A DNA stretch of 64,000 nt from Welwitschia mirabilis. Lineage: Eukaryota; Gnetophyta; Gnetopsida; Welwitschiales. The stretch spans positions 154,945,866-155,009,865 of the forward strand of contig JBOZIK010000001.1 of NCBI GenBank assembly GCA_051453625.1. Reading direction: 5' to 3'. The notes below the pieces were generated by a model. It was not told the origin of the DNA. It made no database searches and was given only the letters and a program-made list of their open reading frames with translations. How positions within the stretch are numbered: position 1 is the first letter of the stretch; each line of letters begins with the position of its first letter. A program made the translations under genes and the position numbers. Below, piece after piece: positions 1-10,260 of this stretch.

Positions 1-2470
1 CATGTTTTACTGTAAACTAATTGAAAAGGTGACAATCCTAAGGGTGTTTTATAAGCATTGTGGTATGCTCATAAAACATCATTAAGTTTGAAGGACTAGT
101 CTTTTCATGTTAATATTACTACTTTGTAAAGGATTTTCTTAAACTCCCTATTCACAATCTCAACTTGGCCATTTGTTTATGGGTGATAAGTTATTGCAAC
201 TTCATGTGTAACCCCATATTTAGTGAGAAGGTTGTTAAATATTTTATTATAAAAGCGTGTTCGTCCATTACTAATAAAAACATGTGGATAGCCAAAATGA
301 GTTAAAACATTTTCTTTAAAGAATCTAACTACCATTTTAGTGTTATTTGTTTAATAAGCATAAGCTTCGACCCATTTAGTTACATAGTTGATACAAATAA
401 GAATGTATTGATGCCCATTAGACGATGGATAAGGGCCTTGGAAATCATTTTCCCATAGATTAAAGGGTTCAATAGTAAGAATGGGATTTAAGGACATCCT
501 TTGTCTAGAAGAAAGACTCCCCAATCTTTGGCACTTATCAAAAGATTTATAGTAAAGATAAGAGCCGTTAAAAATTGGTGGTCAATAAAAACTAGATTGG
601 AGGATTCTTATTATAGTCTTGTTAGCTGAGTAGTGACCCTTAAAGCCCTAGAATGGCAGTTTTTAAGTATGTCTTGAACATGGGTTTAAGGGATACATTT
701 AGAAATGACATGATCCGGATAGTATTTAAAAAGGTATGGGTTATCCCAGAAAAAATATTTAACTTGGCTTAAGAACCTCTTTTTAATGTTAATAGTCTAG
801 TGGGAAAGAATGGTTTTAGAGACTAATTAATTGATAATATCTGCAAACTAGGGTGTTTCTTTGACTAAAAGAAAATGTTCATTAGGAAAAGTATCATCAA
901 TAGATAAAATGTTTGTAGATTATTTTGAGATATGCGTGAAAGGTGATCTGCAACAACATTATCAAAGCCTTTCTTATTCTTAATCTCTAAATTAAATTCT
1001 TGAAGGAGGAGGATCCATCTGATAATATGTGGTTTTGAATCCTTTTTGACAAAAAGGTATCTAAGGGCTAAGTGATAAGTGTAAATGACTACCCTAGATC
1101 CTAAAAGGTATTGCCTAAATTTGTCAAGGGAAAAGACAATAGTCAGAAGCTCCTTATTTATGATATTCTAATTGATTATAGTATCATTTAAGGTTTTACT
1201 AGCATAGTAAATCATAGTTGGTTTTTTATTAACTCTTTCTCCTAATACAGATCCTATTGCAAAGTCACTTGCATCACATATAAGCTCAAAAGGTAACTTC
1301 CAATTAGGTGGTTAGATAATGGATGTGGAGGTTAGTTTTCCTTTGAGTTATTCAAATGCATTTTGACATTTTAAAGTCCATTCAAACAAATCATCCTTAA
1401 TTAAAAGATCATATAAAGGTTTAGAGATTTTATTAAAATCGTTAATGAATCATCTATAATATCTTGTATGCACTAATAAAGATCTAATATCTTTTCATTT
1501 CTAGAGGGTTAGCAGGTATGTGATCAATGATATCTTAGTAGGATCTACATGAATTCCTTTCTTAGAGATGATATGTTCTAAAACTATACCTTGATTTATC
1601 ATAAAGTGGCATTTTTCCTAGTTGAATACAAGTATTTTTCAATGCATATTTCAAGGACCTGTTCTAAGTTACTCAAACACTAGTTAAATAAGGTTCCATA
1701 AACCAAGAAGTTATTCATGAAGATTTAGACACCTAAATCTAATAAGTCAGAGAAGATACCAAACATGCAACGTTAAAAAGTGGCAGGTGCATTGCATGGG
1801 CCAAAGGGCATTCATTTATAAGCAAACATTCCATAGGGATAAGTGAAGGTGATTTTGTCTTGATCTTTAGGAGCAATTTCAATCTAGTTATAACCTGAAT
1901 AACCATCTAAGAAACAATAAAAAGGGTGTCCTGTGAGTTATTTTAAAATTTGATCTAGAAAATGAAGAGGATAGTGATCTTTTCTAAACATAGCATTTAT
2001 TTTTCTTTAATCAATATACATCCTCCATTTCATAGTAGGTTTGGTAGGGATAAGCTCATTATGCTCATTAGGGACAATGGTAATTCTTGATTTCTTAGCT
2101 ATGGTATGAGTNNNNNNNNNNTAAGGTAGATAATTCCATTATTGATAAGTTTAATTACCTCATTTTTAACAATTTCCCTCATCGTTGGGTTTATCCTATG
2201 TTGTGCTTCAATGGATGGTTTGGCGTTTTCCTCTAAATAGATATGGTGCATGCAAATAATGTGGTTAATACCTCTAATGTCAAAGAGGGTCCATCCTATT
2301 ACTTGTTTATTCCTTCTTAATATTCTAAGCAATTGATCTTCTTCAGATGGATTCAACGAAGAGTTTATGACTATCGAGAAGGTGGAGTTATCCCCTAAGA
2401 AAGCATATTTCAAATCATTAGGTAAGGGTTTAAGTTCTATGTCAACTTTTTTTAGGCTATGGGGCACGTT
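1..2470 (-). mobile_element. Athila-type Ty3/gypsy pol remnant (RT, RNase H, integrase), truncated by window edge
   Basis: Minus-strand translation, broken by many stops and frameshifts, gives pol in the order expected for Ty3/gypsy. The N-terminal RT linker (2470-2125) has the Athila-like LELKPLP / YAFLGDN-type block, here IELKPLPNDLKYAFLGDN, followed by INPTMREIVKNEVIKL. RT follows to about 1400, with CFLDGYSGYN and MPFGPCNAPATF. RNase H lies at about 1300-900. Integrase runs from about 800 to the edge, with DFQGPYPSSN, YVTKWVEAYAY and NGQVEIVNREFKKIL. The RT box normally [YF]MDD reads FMNN near 1707-1721, and the second integrase Asp (ISDGG) reads ISNGR near 275-285, so the copy is catalytically dead. 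The longest open piece is 122 codons (2467-2099) and contains a 10-N gap at 2112-2121. The left end and 3' LTR lie outside the window. Lineage is from recognised motif blocks, not from a search. Confidence 0.92.
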
Positions 2471-2499
2471 TCTAGAGATTATTCAATTTCATCATTTTT

Positions 2500-3100
2500 A
2501 AAAGAATGAAAAGTGGATTCCTGATCCTCAACAAGGCATTCTACCCTCTCAATGTACTCTGTCCCTTCGTCATTCAAAGGCAACTTCATAGCATTAAAGA
2601 TATTTAGCTCTATGGTTATGTTGTTAAATGAAATTTTCATTAACCCATTCCTGTAATTGATTATGGCATTTTAAATTGTTAAGAATGGTCTTCCTAATAT
2701 AACGGGCACTGTTTCTTTTGATGATTTATCCATGTCTAAGACCATAAAATCTACTAGAAAGTAATAGCTATCCACTCTAACTATGACATTCTCAATGACT
2801 TCTAATGATGTTTTAATAGAGTTATCTACTAATTAGAGCTGGATTTTTGTGGCTTTGATCCTTTTAAGGCTAATTCCTTATAGGTTTTATAAGGGAGTAA
2901 GTTTACACTAGTTTCTAAATCGAGCAAGACTTGGTTGAGATTTTTGTTACCTATGGTAATGGTAATTGTAGGACACTCAGGGTCTTGGTACTTTCATGGG
3001 AATTAGTTCTAGAGAATCACGTTCATTTGCTAAGCTAAAAAGGCTTTAATTTAGCATTCATTCACCTTTTTACATTGCATAAGTCCTTAAGGAATTTAGC
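2500..3100 (-). mobile_element. Aspartic protease region of the Athila-type element
   Basis: On the minus strand the block LLDLETSVNLLPYKTYKELA (near 2955-2890) matches the gypsy protease active-site region, whose usual form is a D-x-G-A-S-V-N-L-L-P box. The Gly-Ala of the box is replaced by Glu-Thr, so the protease would not work. Further on, INYRNGLMKISFNN and ELNIFNAMKLP (near 2670-2590) match the conserved sequence that links protease to RT in Athila and related elements. The frame is interrupted by stops. It lies between gag (right) and RT (left), as expected for a minus-strand element. Confidence 0.8.
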
Positions 3101-4960
3101 ATAAGAAGGGTCTTGTTTAATGGCTTCTAGAAGGGGAATGTTTATTTTAACTTCTTTGAAAATTTCTAGAGCCTCTAATAGTTTTCCATTATATTTTCCT
3201 TCCTAAGTTGTTAAATAAAGGGTAATGGTTTTTTATAAATTAGTAATGGGTCTTTACTCTTATCCTTTTCCTTATTTTTTGTGGGGTTTTATTTATTCTT
3301 AGGCTTATTTTATACAGATGGTTTTTCTAGCTTTTTCCGCTCCCAAGGTGTATAGAATTAGTCTCTTTTAGGTATTCTATCCCTTCCATGAATCCAACTC
3401 CTTTTGAATTAGTTGGGTGTTCATGGGAATTTTTCCCATTTCTCTTTAGTTTATTGATAAAAGAATGTGGCGGGTGTTTTGTTGAATTTGGTTTATGATC
3501 TATTCAAGCCTTTGATTTATTTGTTCTTATCTTTGATTTTTTTGTTCTTGTATCTGATTTATTTGCTCTTGTATTTCCATGAATTTTTTGAAATTATCTG
3601 ATAAGTTAGAAAAAGTGGTTTGATGGTTTAAAGATGAAGAATAAGAATTAGAATATGAGGAAAACAAATTTTTAGGCTAGAAATTTTGTTGTGGGGTATT
3701 GTCTTACTTCCAAAAGAAATTTGGATGATTTCGCTAACTAGAATTGTAAGTGTTTAAGTAAGGATTATTTTTGAGATTTTACCATTGTCTTACTACATTC
3801 ACCTATTTGTTAATAGTGTTTTGAAATAAAGGGATCAATGGACATTTAGCATTTTCGTGAGTGTCGATATGGCATATTAAACACTAAGGCTTAGTGATCA
3901 TAGGTGAGGTTGAGAGTGAGGTAGTTAATGATTCTAATTTTCTTGTTAGTTCGTCAATTTTGTTATTTACCTCAAAGTTTTTTGGGATCTTAAAGATACT
4001 AGTTGACCTAACTAGATGATGTAATCTTAAAAGTTCTATTAGTTTCTTCTAGTTTTTCAAGCTTTCAGTTACACTTTCTAGATACTCCTAAACCTCATGT
4101 AGGACATGTTATGGAAATTATCNNNNNNNNNNTAAAAGAAAATTATCTCCCTACCCAATTTAAAACCATGTTGGAAACATTTTAATAGTAAATCTTTATC
4201 TTTCTAAAGTCTGGGAGAAAGTTTTATGATTCTTCTAGTAAAAGTTCATGATTTCTTTCCTAAGAACATTTATCTCGTGGCTATGAAAGAACTTAAAGAT
4301 AAAATCTTTACTCAAGTTTGTCCAATTTGTAATGGATAAGAGTTTTAGAGTGTACAACCAGGATTTTGCCTTCTCTTTGGACAAAAAAGAGAATAAAGTA
4401 AGTCTAAGTGCATCATGAGCATTAGAATATTAAGGAATAGTTGATAAGACACACTCGAATTCCTTAAGGTATAAGTAAGAATCTTCAAATTCAAGGTCAT
4501 GAAAATGGGGCAAGAGTTAGATAGTGGAACATTTAATTCCAGCCTTTAGTTAACAAGTGATAGTACTATATAAGAGGGTGTCCAAATACTTTGCAGTTGA
4601 AAGTAATTGTGAAGGATTTGCTTAGGTTTATTAGTGACAATAGCAAGGGTATCTTGTCATTTAGGCTCTTCTTGGATGAAGTAGTAAGTTCATAACTTAT
4701 TAAGCATTTATTACTTTGATAAGGTTCCATAAAAGGGATCAAGTAGATTATTTAGATTGTTTTATGGTAAGGCAATTTGATTTTTTAGGTTTTTTTGAGT
4801 AGCTGAGGTTTGTTCTTGAGAGTCATTTTAATCTTGATTCTCATTTCAAGTTCTAAGTTTTCTCATTCTTTTGAGATTGGTAAAGGAGTTCATGTTGTCT
4901 TAAGTTAATCTTCCTATTCTATCATAAGTCCAGGTCATGCAAGACATAGGTTCAAATGAT
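3060..4960 (-). mobile_element. Gag region of the Athila-type element, with zinc knuckle
   Basis: Minus-strand frames give an Athila-type Retrotrans_gag domain with stops. They include a block resembling LRLxLFSFLSxEKAKSWLYTL (about 4430-4330) and a following FFxSHEINVLRKEIMNF segment (about 4290-4220). A CCHC zinc knuckle, CLICHIDTHENAKC, lies near 3890-3845 with all four metal ligands in the correct C-x2-C-x4-H-x4-C spacing. A glutamine-rich coiled segment (IQEQINQIQEQKNQ) lies near 3590-3510. The block INIPLLEAIKQDPSYAKFL near 3150-3090 is highly characteristic of Athila gag-pro. A 10-N gap sits at 4123-4132. Capsid assembly is the family role; this copy cannot encode an intact protein. 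Confidence 0.85.
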
Positions 4961-5638
4961 TACAAGAAGGTTTAAAATAATAAAAAGGAAAGATTTTTAG
5001 GGATTTCAAGTTTCAAGGTTTTATAAATAAATTCATTGATCACAAACAAAACGTTTACAGTGTCAAGGTCATAATGAAATAAAACAAAGATGTAAATAAA
5101 ATCAAGCAAAATCGTGAGAAAATTTTAAAGGTTTTAAGCATTTAGGAATGCAACAAAATAAAGTGGAGATGACCAATAACAAATGTGAGTAAAATGTTAT
5201 GAAAATCGGGAAATAGTTTTAAGATACTTTAAATGTTTATATGCATGTAAAAATGTCAAAAAACATAACAGAAAATAAAATCATATAATGCAATCATGAA
5301 GTTTTATTAGAAAGTTTTTTAAAGTTTTAAAGTTTTCTTCCTCTCCAAAGAAACCTACAACAAATGTTAGATCTATAGAAAACAAAATAAAAAATCAAAA
5401 ACAAAGAAAAATAACAAGGACCAATTCAAGATAATTCTAGAAGGACCAATACCAACCACTAGAAATAAAAGGAAAATAAACACAAATCAAAAGAAAAGGA
5501 AAAGGAACACAAAGCAAAAGAAAAGAAAAAGATACAAGTTTGGATATCACTAAAAGAAGACCAGTACCCACCACTAAAAAAATAAAAACTTGCAAAAATG
5601 AAAAACCTAGTGTCTTTTGAGTTGCTATCATGCTATTA
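4960..5638 (-). other. Leader between primer binding site and gag of the Athila-type element
   Basis: This 0.7-kb purine-rich stretch on the plus strand (pyrimidine-rich on the element's sense strand) lies between the primer binding site and the first gag-like sequence. A 64-codon minus-strand frame at 5631-5437 is hydrophobic and repetitive and has no recognisable homology. It is best read as non-coding 5' leader. Confidence 0.5.
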
Positions 5639-5656
5639 TTCCTAGCAACGGTGCCA
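5639..5656 (-). promoter_or_regulatory. tRNA-Asp-type primer binding site (decayed)
   Basis: The minus strand reads TGGCACCGTTGCTAGGAA. Athila and Tat elements prime reverse transcription from tRNA-Asp, and their site begins TGGCGCCGTTGCC. The CpG in the middle has become CA, and the following C has become T, as expected from methylcytosine deamination. It lies 5 bp inside the putative LTR end (TG on the plus strand at 5662-5663), the normal spacing. This position fixes the 5' end and orientation of the element. Confidence 0.82.
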
Positions 5657-5661
5657 AAATC

Positions 5662-6897
5662 TGATTAACTTTATAGTATAATATCTGGATTTAAAATAAG
5701 TACAATACTTAATATCATTCTTCTTCAGGTATAACATTGGATATTTGCTAGAATTTCACTAACTTTAATCTTTAATGAAAGTACAAAAAGAAAAAAAAAA
5801 GAAGAGATAAAATTTAGAAATGAGTTTTAATTTCATTTGAGAGAGTAGGAAAGCAAACTAGCTCTAAGGTATTATTGATTTGTCCTTTGTAATCATTCAC
5901 TATAAAGTTATCCAATCGTCTTTCTACAAAATAATAAAAACCATTAAGTGCTTTCTATCTAATTCATGAGGCATAATCTCATCCACAATATGATAAATAG
6001 TTAATTCAACTAATTCTTAATTGTATATAATAATAGAAAGTAAGGACCTATAAATCACTCAAGATCTATGAAATTAAATAAATAAGTGATAAAGAAGAAT
6101 TCACATAACTAAATTATACTTGATAATTAAATAAGTTATCTAAGCATCCTAAGTATGATATTACTTATGAATCAAGATCAAAGAAAAATAACCTTTGCAT
6201 TATAGAAAGAACAACTTTACAACAAAGAAAGAAGGAAGGAAGAAGAACTTCTCAGCAATCCTCAAAGACTAGCTTACTCCCCCAAAGATTTCCTTAGAAA
6301 GCCATTACAAATCGATGCTCTAAAGTCTCCAATTTCTCCAAGGCAAAGATGAATACAATGAAGGGTTTAAGGCCCTTTTATAGGAAGAGAGGGGGGTGAG
6401 GGGTAGGTACAACTCTTGGCTTATAGTGTTAAATAGAGTCTTCATCATTTAATATTAGGTACATAAGATTCTATCTTGTAGCATTTGGTGGAGATCATTA
6501 GGTAGTATTTAGGGAGTCTTTATCATGTAGCATTTGGTGGAGTCTTCCTCATGATGACTCCAATATGTAACCTTTGGAGCCAAATTCCTCTACCAACCAG
6601 TGCTAGCGTTACATGTCTTTAATGACACCTTTACATGCCTCTGTCATGTATCTTCAATTGCTTCTACTCCATGTCATCACCTTATGTCTTCATTTCCTAC
6701 TATTGTTTTATGTAGAATTGAGTTCTTCTTCTGCCATTTATTCTAAAATATGGTTAAGAATCTAGAATTAATATGGAGAGCAACATAATATTAAGTTTCA
6801 TTCTAAAAACAATAGAAAACATATTTAATAATTAAATTAATGTCTTTGTTTATAATAAATTGGCCTGAAATGCTTGAAATAAATGTCAATTTTTACA
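5662..6897 (-). repeat. Putative 5' LTR of the Athila-type element
   Basis: On the sense (minus) strand the LTR ends ...GTTAATCA just before the primer binding site. A plausible start is TGTAAAAATT at 6897, giving about 1.24 kb, within the usual Athila range. It contains a minus-strand TATA box (6382-6373). The right boundary is inferred from the TG...CA rule only, because the partner LTR lies beyond the left edge of the window. Confidence 0.6.
6373..6382 (-). promoter_or_regulatory. LTR TATA box
   Basis: The minus strand reads TATAAAAGGG, a strong TATA box. It sits about 515 bp from the putative LTR start, so U3 would end near 6345 and R-U5 would occupy the remaining 0.7 kb. Function today is unlikely given the decay of the element. 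Confidence 0.5.
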
Positions 6898-7329
6898 TGT
6901 TAATAGGGGGCTAATGTAAAAAAATTATCATCATTTAATTTTTGCCTTTTTAGTGGTCATTTTATGAGAATCTATAGGCATTTCAGTATGAATGTGATTA
7001 CATTATGCTTCAAATGGTTCAAAATTTGATAGCTCTTGCAAAAACTGGCATTTTAAACCATCATCTATCTAATCATTTAAATAACTATACCAGGATAAAG
7101 GTTACTCTAACTGCATATTAACTGCTAGGTAGATTTTTGGCATGGTTTAAACCAGTGTTACTAGATTCATGGAGAGTTCCATGAACCTAGTAAGTTTATG
7201 AGTTTATAGCTTACTGTGAGTCTGAGACTTAAAAATCACTAAGATAAGTCTGAAGGTCACAGACTTATCAAACTTGCAAAAGTTAGTAATGTTTGAATGT
7301 AATTGCTATGTTCATATTACTACCAAATA
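6898..7329. repeat. Unassigned spacer with two strong hairpins
   Basis: No coding signal is visible. Two hairpins lie close together. Arms at 7160-7172 and 7179-7191 form a 13-bp stem with one mismatch and a 6-nt loop. Arms at 7243-7252 and 7260-7269 form a perfect 10-bp stem with a 7-nt loop. They may be remnants of a small foldback element, but no terminal inverted repeats or target-site duplication could be found. Confidence 0.4.
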
Positions 7330-9310
7330 TCATGATAAGGTTGGTGCACATCTTTATGTTAGTATATTTGTAGGGGTATCTAACTGATCAAAACGGTTAT
7401 CATGTGTATATTTTTAAGCACCGTAAGATCATTTTCTCTCATGATGTCATCTTTTCTAAAACTTTATAAAGTAATTCTTATATTAATCTTTCCAAGCTGC
7501 ATCCTTCCTCTCATGCTATGCAAATATTGAATGTTCAATGTTCTATATTAGAGGAGAGAAATATGTTTACTAATCTTACTGTATCAGCTCACGTTAGCCA
7601 AAAATATTTGTTCATAATACAAGCCCAAGGAATTCAGAATTTTGTATGCTTAAAACATATGAACATGAAGTTAGCAAAAACTCATTAAATTATCTTAGAG
7701 AGAATGCTGATATCTTCTAAAGATGAAAACAAAGTACTTGCTTAGAATCTACTCTGTAAGATATTTGTAATGATGAAAAATAAAAAAATGAAACTAGGCA
7801 AAGCTCCCATGCATTTCTTAATGATAATGGTGAACTTCATCTAACCTTTTATTGTAAACCAATCTCTTTCAAATATATCATTCTACATGATCACTAAGTC
7901 CAAGCCATTAAAGAAGAATATAATGAATTTATAGAAAATAATACGTGAAAGTTGATTAATCTTCTATTAGGCCACATCACGTTATCTGATAAATGGATTT
8001 TTTTTGCAATAAACATAAAGTGAATAAAAACCTTAAATGATACAAAGCTAATCTTATTTTCATTGGCCTCTATTAAAGAAAATGATTTAACTATAATAAA
8101 GTCTTTGCATCAATAGCTAAATGGGCTATCATCAAAACTATAACTGCCTTAGTAGCTTAGAAGGTAAGCAAGATGCAATAATTAGACATAACGACTACCT
8201 TTTTCAATTCAGATCTTAAATAAGAAATATATATAATGCAACCTAACAGTATCGAAGTGTAAGTTAAATAATAAAAAGTGTGTAGACTAATTAAATCACT
8301 ATAGAGTATAAAAGAAGCTTCGAGAGCATGACACACGAGACTTATTAGTTACTTGAGTACCATTAGATCTAAGCTATGTGACTATCAAGATGTAGATACC
8401 AAATTGTTTATCAAGTTTGATGGAAATAGATCTATGTATCTAGTCATTTATGTAAATGACATGTTTACAACTAGTAATAATGAAGTGGATGTGTATCATA
8501 TAAAGATTGCTTTAAGGAAGATACTTTAAATTTCAAATCTATGATTAAGTAGATTCCACCTTGGTGTAGGAATTGAGTAGATAAATAAAAAAATATTCCT
8601 AACTCAAAGAAAGTATATTAAACTTAATTCAAAAATTTGGAGTGCAAAGTTCTAAATAAGCTATTACACCTTTAGAAGAAAATGCAAAAATTAGTGTTAA
8701 TGAACACTTACAATTAGTAAATAAACCTAATATAGATGAATAGTTAGTAATCCAATTTATGTTATCGAAACTAGACCTAATATCTCATATATGATTGGTA
8801 CTTTATCTAGATATCTTCATGTAACAAATTTTAGTCATTTAAATACTACTATGAGAGTACTAAGATACTTGAAAAAGCTAATAGACTTAAGTATTACATA
8901 TAAGAGAAACTCTTAGTTTATCCTAAAGGCATACTTTAACTCAAACTTTATTAGAGACATAGAAACTTCCTTATTAACATCAAGATATGTTGTGTTTTTA
9001 AGAGCATTACTTTATCTTGATGATTTAAGCATTAAAGAATGATATAAGATCCTCTATAGAAGCATAGTATACTACTGCATCTAAAACATCTAAAATAACT
9101 AAATGGTTAAGAAACTTATAGAAACAGTAATCTTTAAGCAAAGAAAAGAAACTGAGCTCTTCATCAATAATTAATATGGTATTTTTATAGCAAAATATTT
9201 AATGCACCATGATAGCATAAAACACTTTCATGTGGGGGCTCATAAAGTTAGGAACATATACATTAAGAAGTAATCGTACTAGTATATTATCTCGTTGTAG
9301 AACAAACAGT
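7330..9310 (+). mobile_element. Ty1/copia pol remnant (integrase C-terminus, RT, RNase H)
   Basis: Plus-strand frames, repeatedly broken, spell copia pol in order. Near 7370-7470 is an integrase C-terminal block (GYHVYIFKHRKIIFSHDVIF, the counterpart of the copia KxRK-I-xxSRDVxF box). RT traces follow: ALVA*K..K and LDITTTFFNSDLK (the DVxTAFLNGDL box) near 8140-8230, and material around 8440-8480 where the YVDD box is expected (LYLVIYVNDMF in broken frame). RNase H appears near 8820-9290, with LRYLKKL and a final HDSIKHFHVG box (the H-x-RTKHIDI region) near 9210. No gag or protease was found upstream, so the 5' part is lost or unrecognisable. All frames carry stops, so this is a dead relic. 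Confidence 0.82.
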
Positions 9311-9463
9311 TGTTATTTTCACTAAACCACATGGTTTAGAAAAGTTTTAGTATTTCATTACAAGATAAAATTGACTATGACTATGAATATTAAAACTTAT
9401 TTTTCTATAACGTTGAGCTTTATTTGACTTTTAGAGTTACTAAAAAAAACTTTCTTGATCTTA

Positions 9464-9800
9464 GTATGATGGAAAGTGTAGTATATGTATGCCTAGTACT
9501 ATGAGATGTGTATTATAATTTTTCCTAAAATTATAAGATGTGTAATGCATAAATCCTATTACCATAGGATGTGTAGAAAGATATAAATACTTCGTTGTGA
9601 AGTAGTTCCCTCACACACAACTCCTTTTTAAGGAGGTTTTGTTATAGGCCATATTCCTAAGGTTTTCCTTTAGGCACTTTAATTTCCTTGAAAGAGAGTA
9701 TGTTCCCATGTTGAGGAGAAAACTCCTAGAGTGTTGATAAGTTACACTATGATACTACACTTGGGAAAATATAAAACCCTTATGGAAACCTAGCTAGATG
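9464..9800 (+). repeat. Possible 3' LTR of the copia relic
   Basis: Directly after RNase H comes a non-coding stretch that begins TGATGGAAAGTGTAG. It contains three imperfect copies of a TATRAGATGTGTA-like motif (about 9508, 9534 and 9564) and a TATA-like box (GATATAAATAC near 9578). These are typical features of a copia LTR, and the position is right for one, but no second LTR is present to prove it. Confidence 0.35.
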
Positions 9801-9899
9801 TTCTTGCTTATAAAAGCAAGCTATAAAGTTAATATAAAATAGAAAAATATAAAAATAATTTTTGAAATTTTGTGTTACTATTTTGCTTATTTTTCTTAA

Positions 9900-10260
9900 T
9901 CTATAATTTTCCATAAATAACTCCTCTTATTGTGCATTGAATATCCTCCCAAAACATTTGAATGTGAAATAACTCTATCCATACCTCCATAGTTAAATAA
10001 TATAAGTGAAAGAGATGTTAAGTTATTTCATTCTCTTCACCATAAGTGGGACATACTACACTGACATGTATCCCCTTATTCTATAATTCCATGATTGTCA
10101 ACATCTTATCATCATTAACTAACCAACTTAAGATGGTATACTTTCCCATAATAATACCTCATCAAATATCCTCACTTAGAAGGTTTCTACCATATTTATT
10201 AGTCATTAATTTACTTGTTATTTTTTCATCTTCATCTTTTTTCATTAACTTTTCTAACTA
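9900..10260 (-). mobile_element. Weak LINE C-terminal (zf-RVT-like) trace
   Basis: The minus strand between 10240 and 9960 gives a broken frame with LLWESIPS..VG, then a cysteine/valine-rich piece, then LWRYG. The order resembles the L1-type C-terminal zinc-finger region (a W-K-x-x-x-P segment, then HLFLxC, then xWxx). Cysteine ligands are not clearly preserved. The 71-codon plus-strand frame at 10046-10261 is the antisense shadow. Homology is suggested, not shown. Confidence 0.3.
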
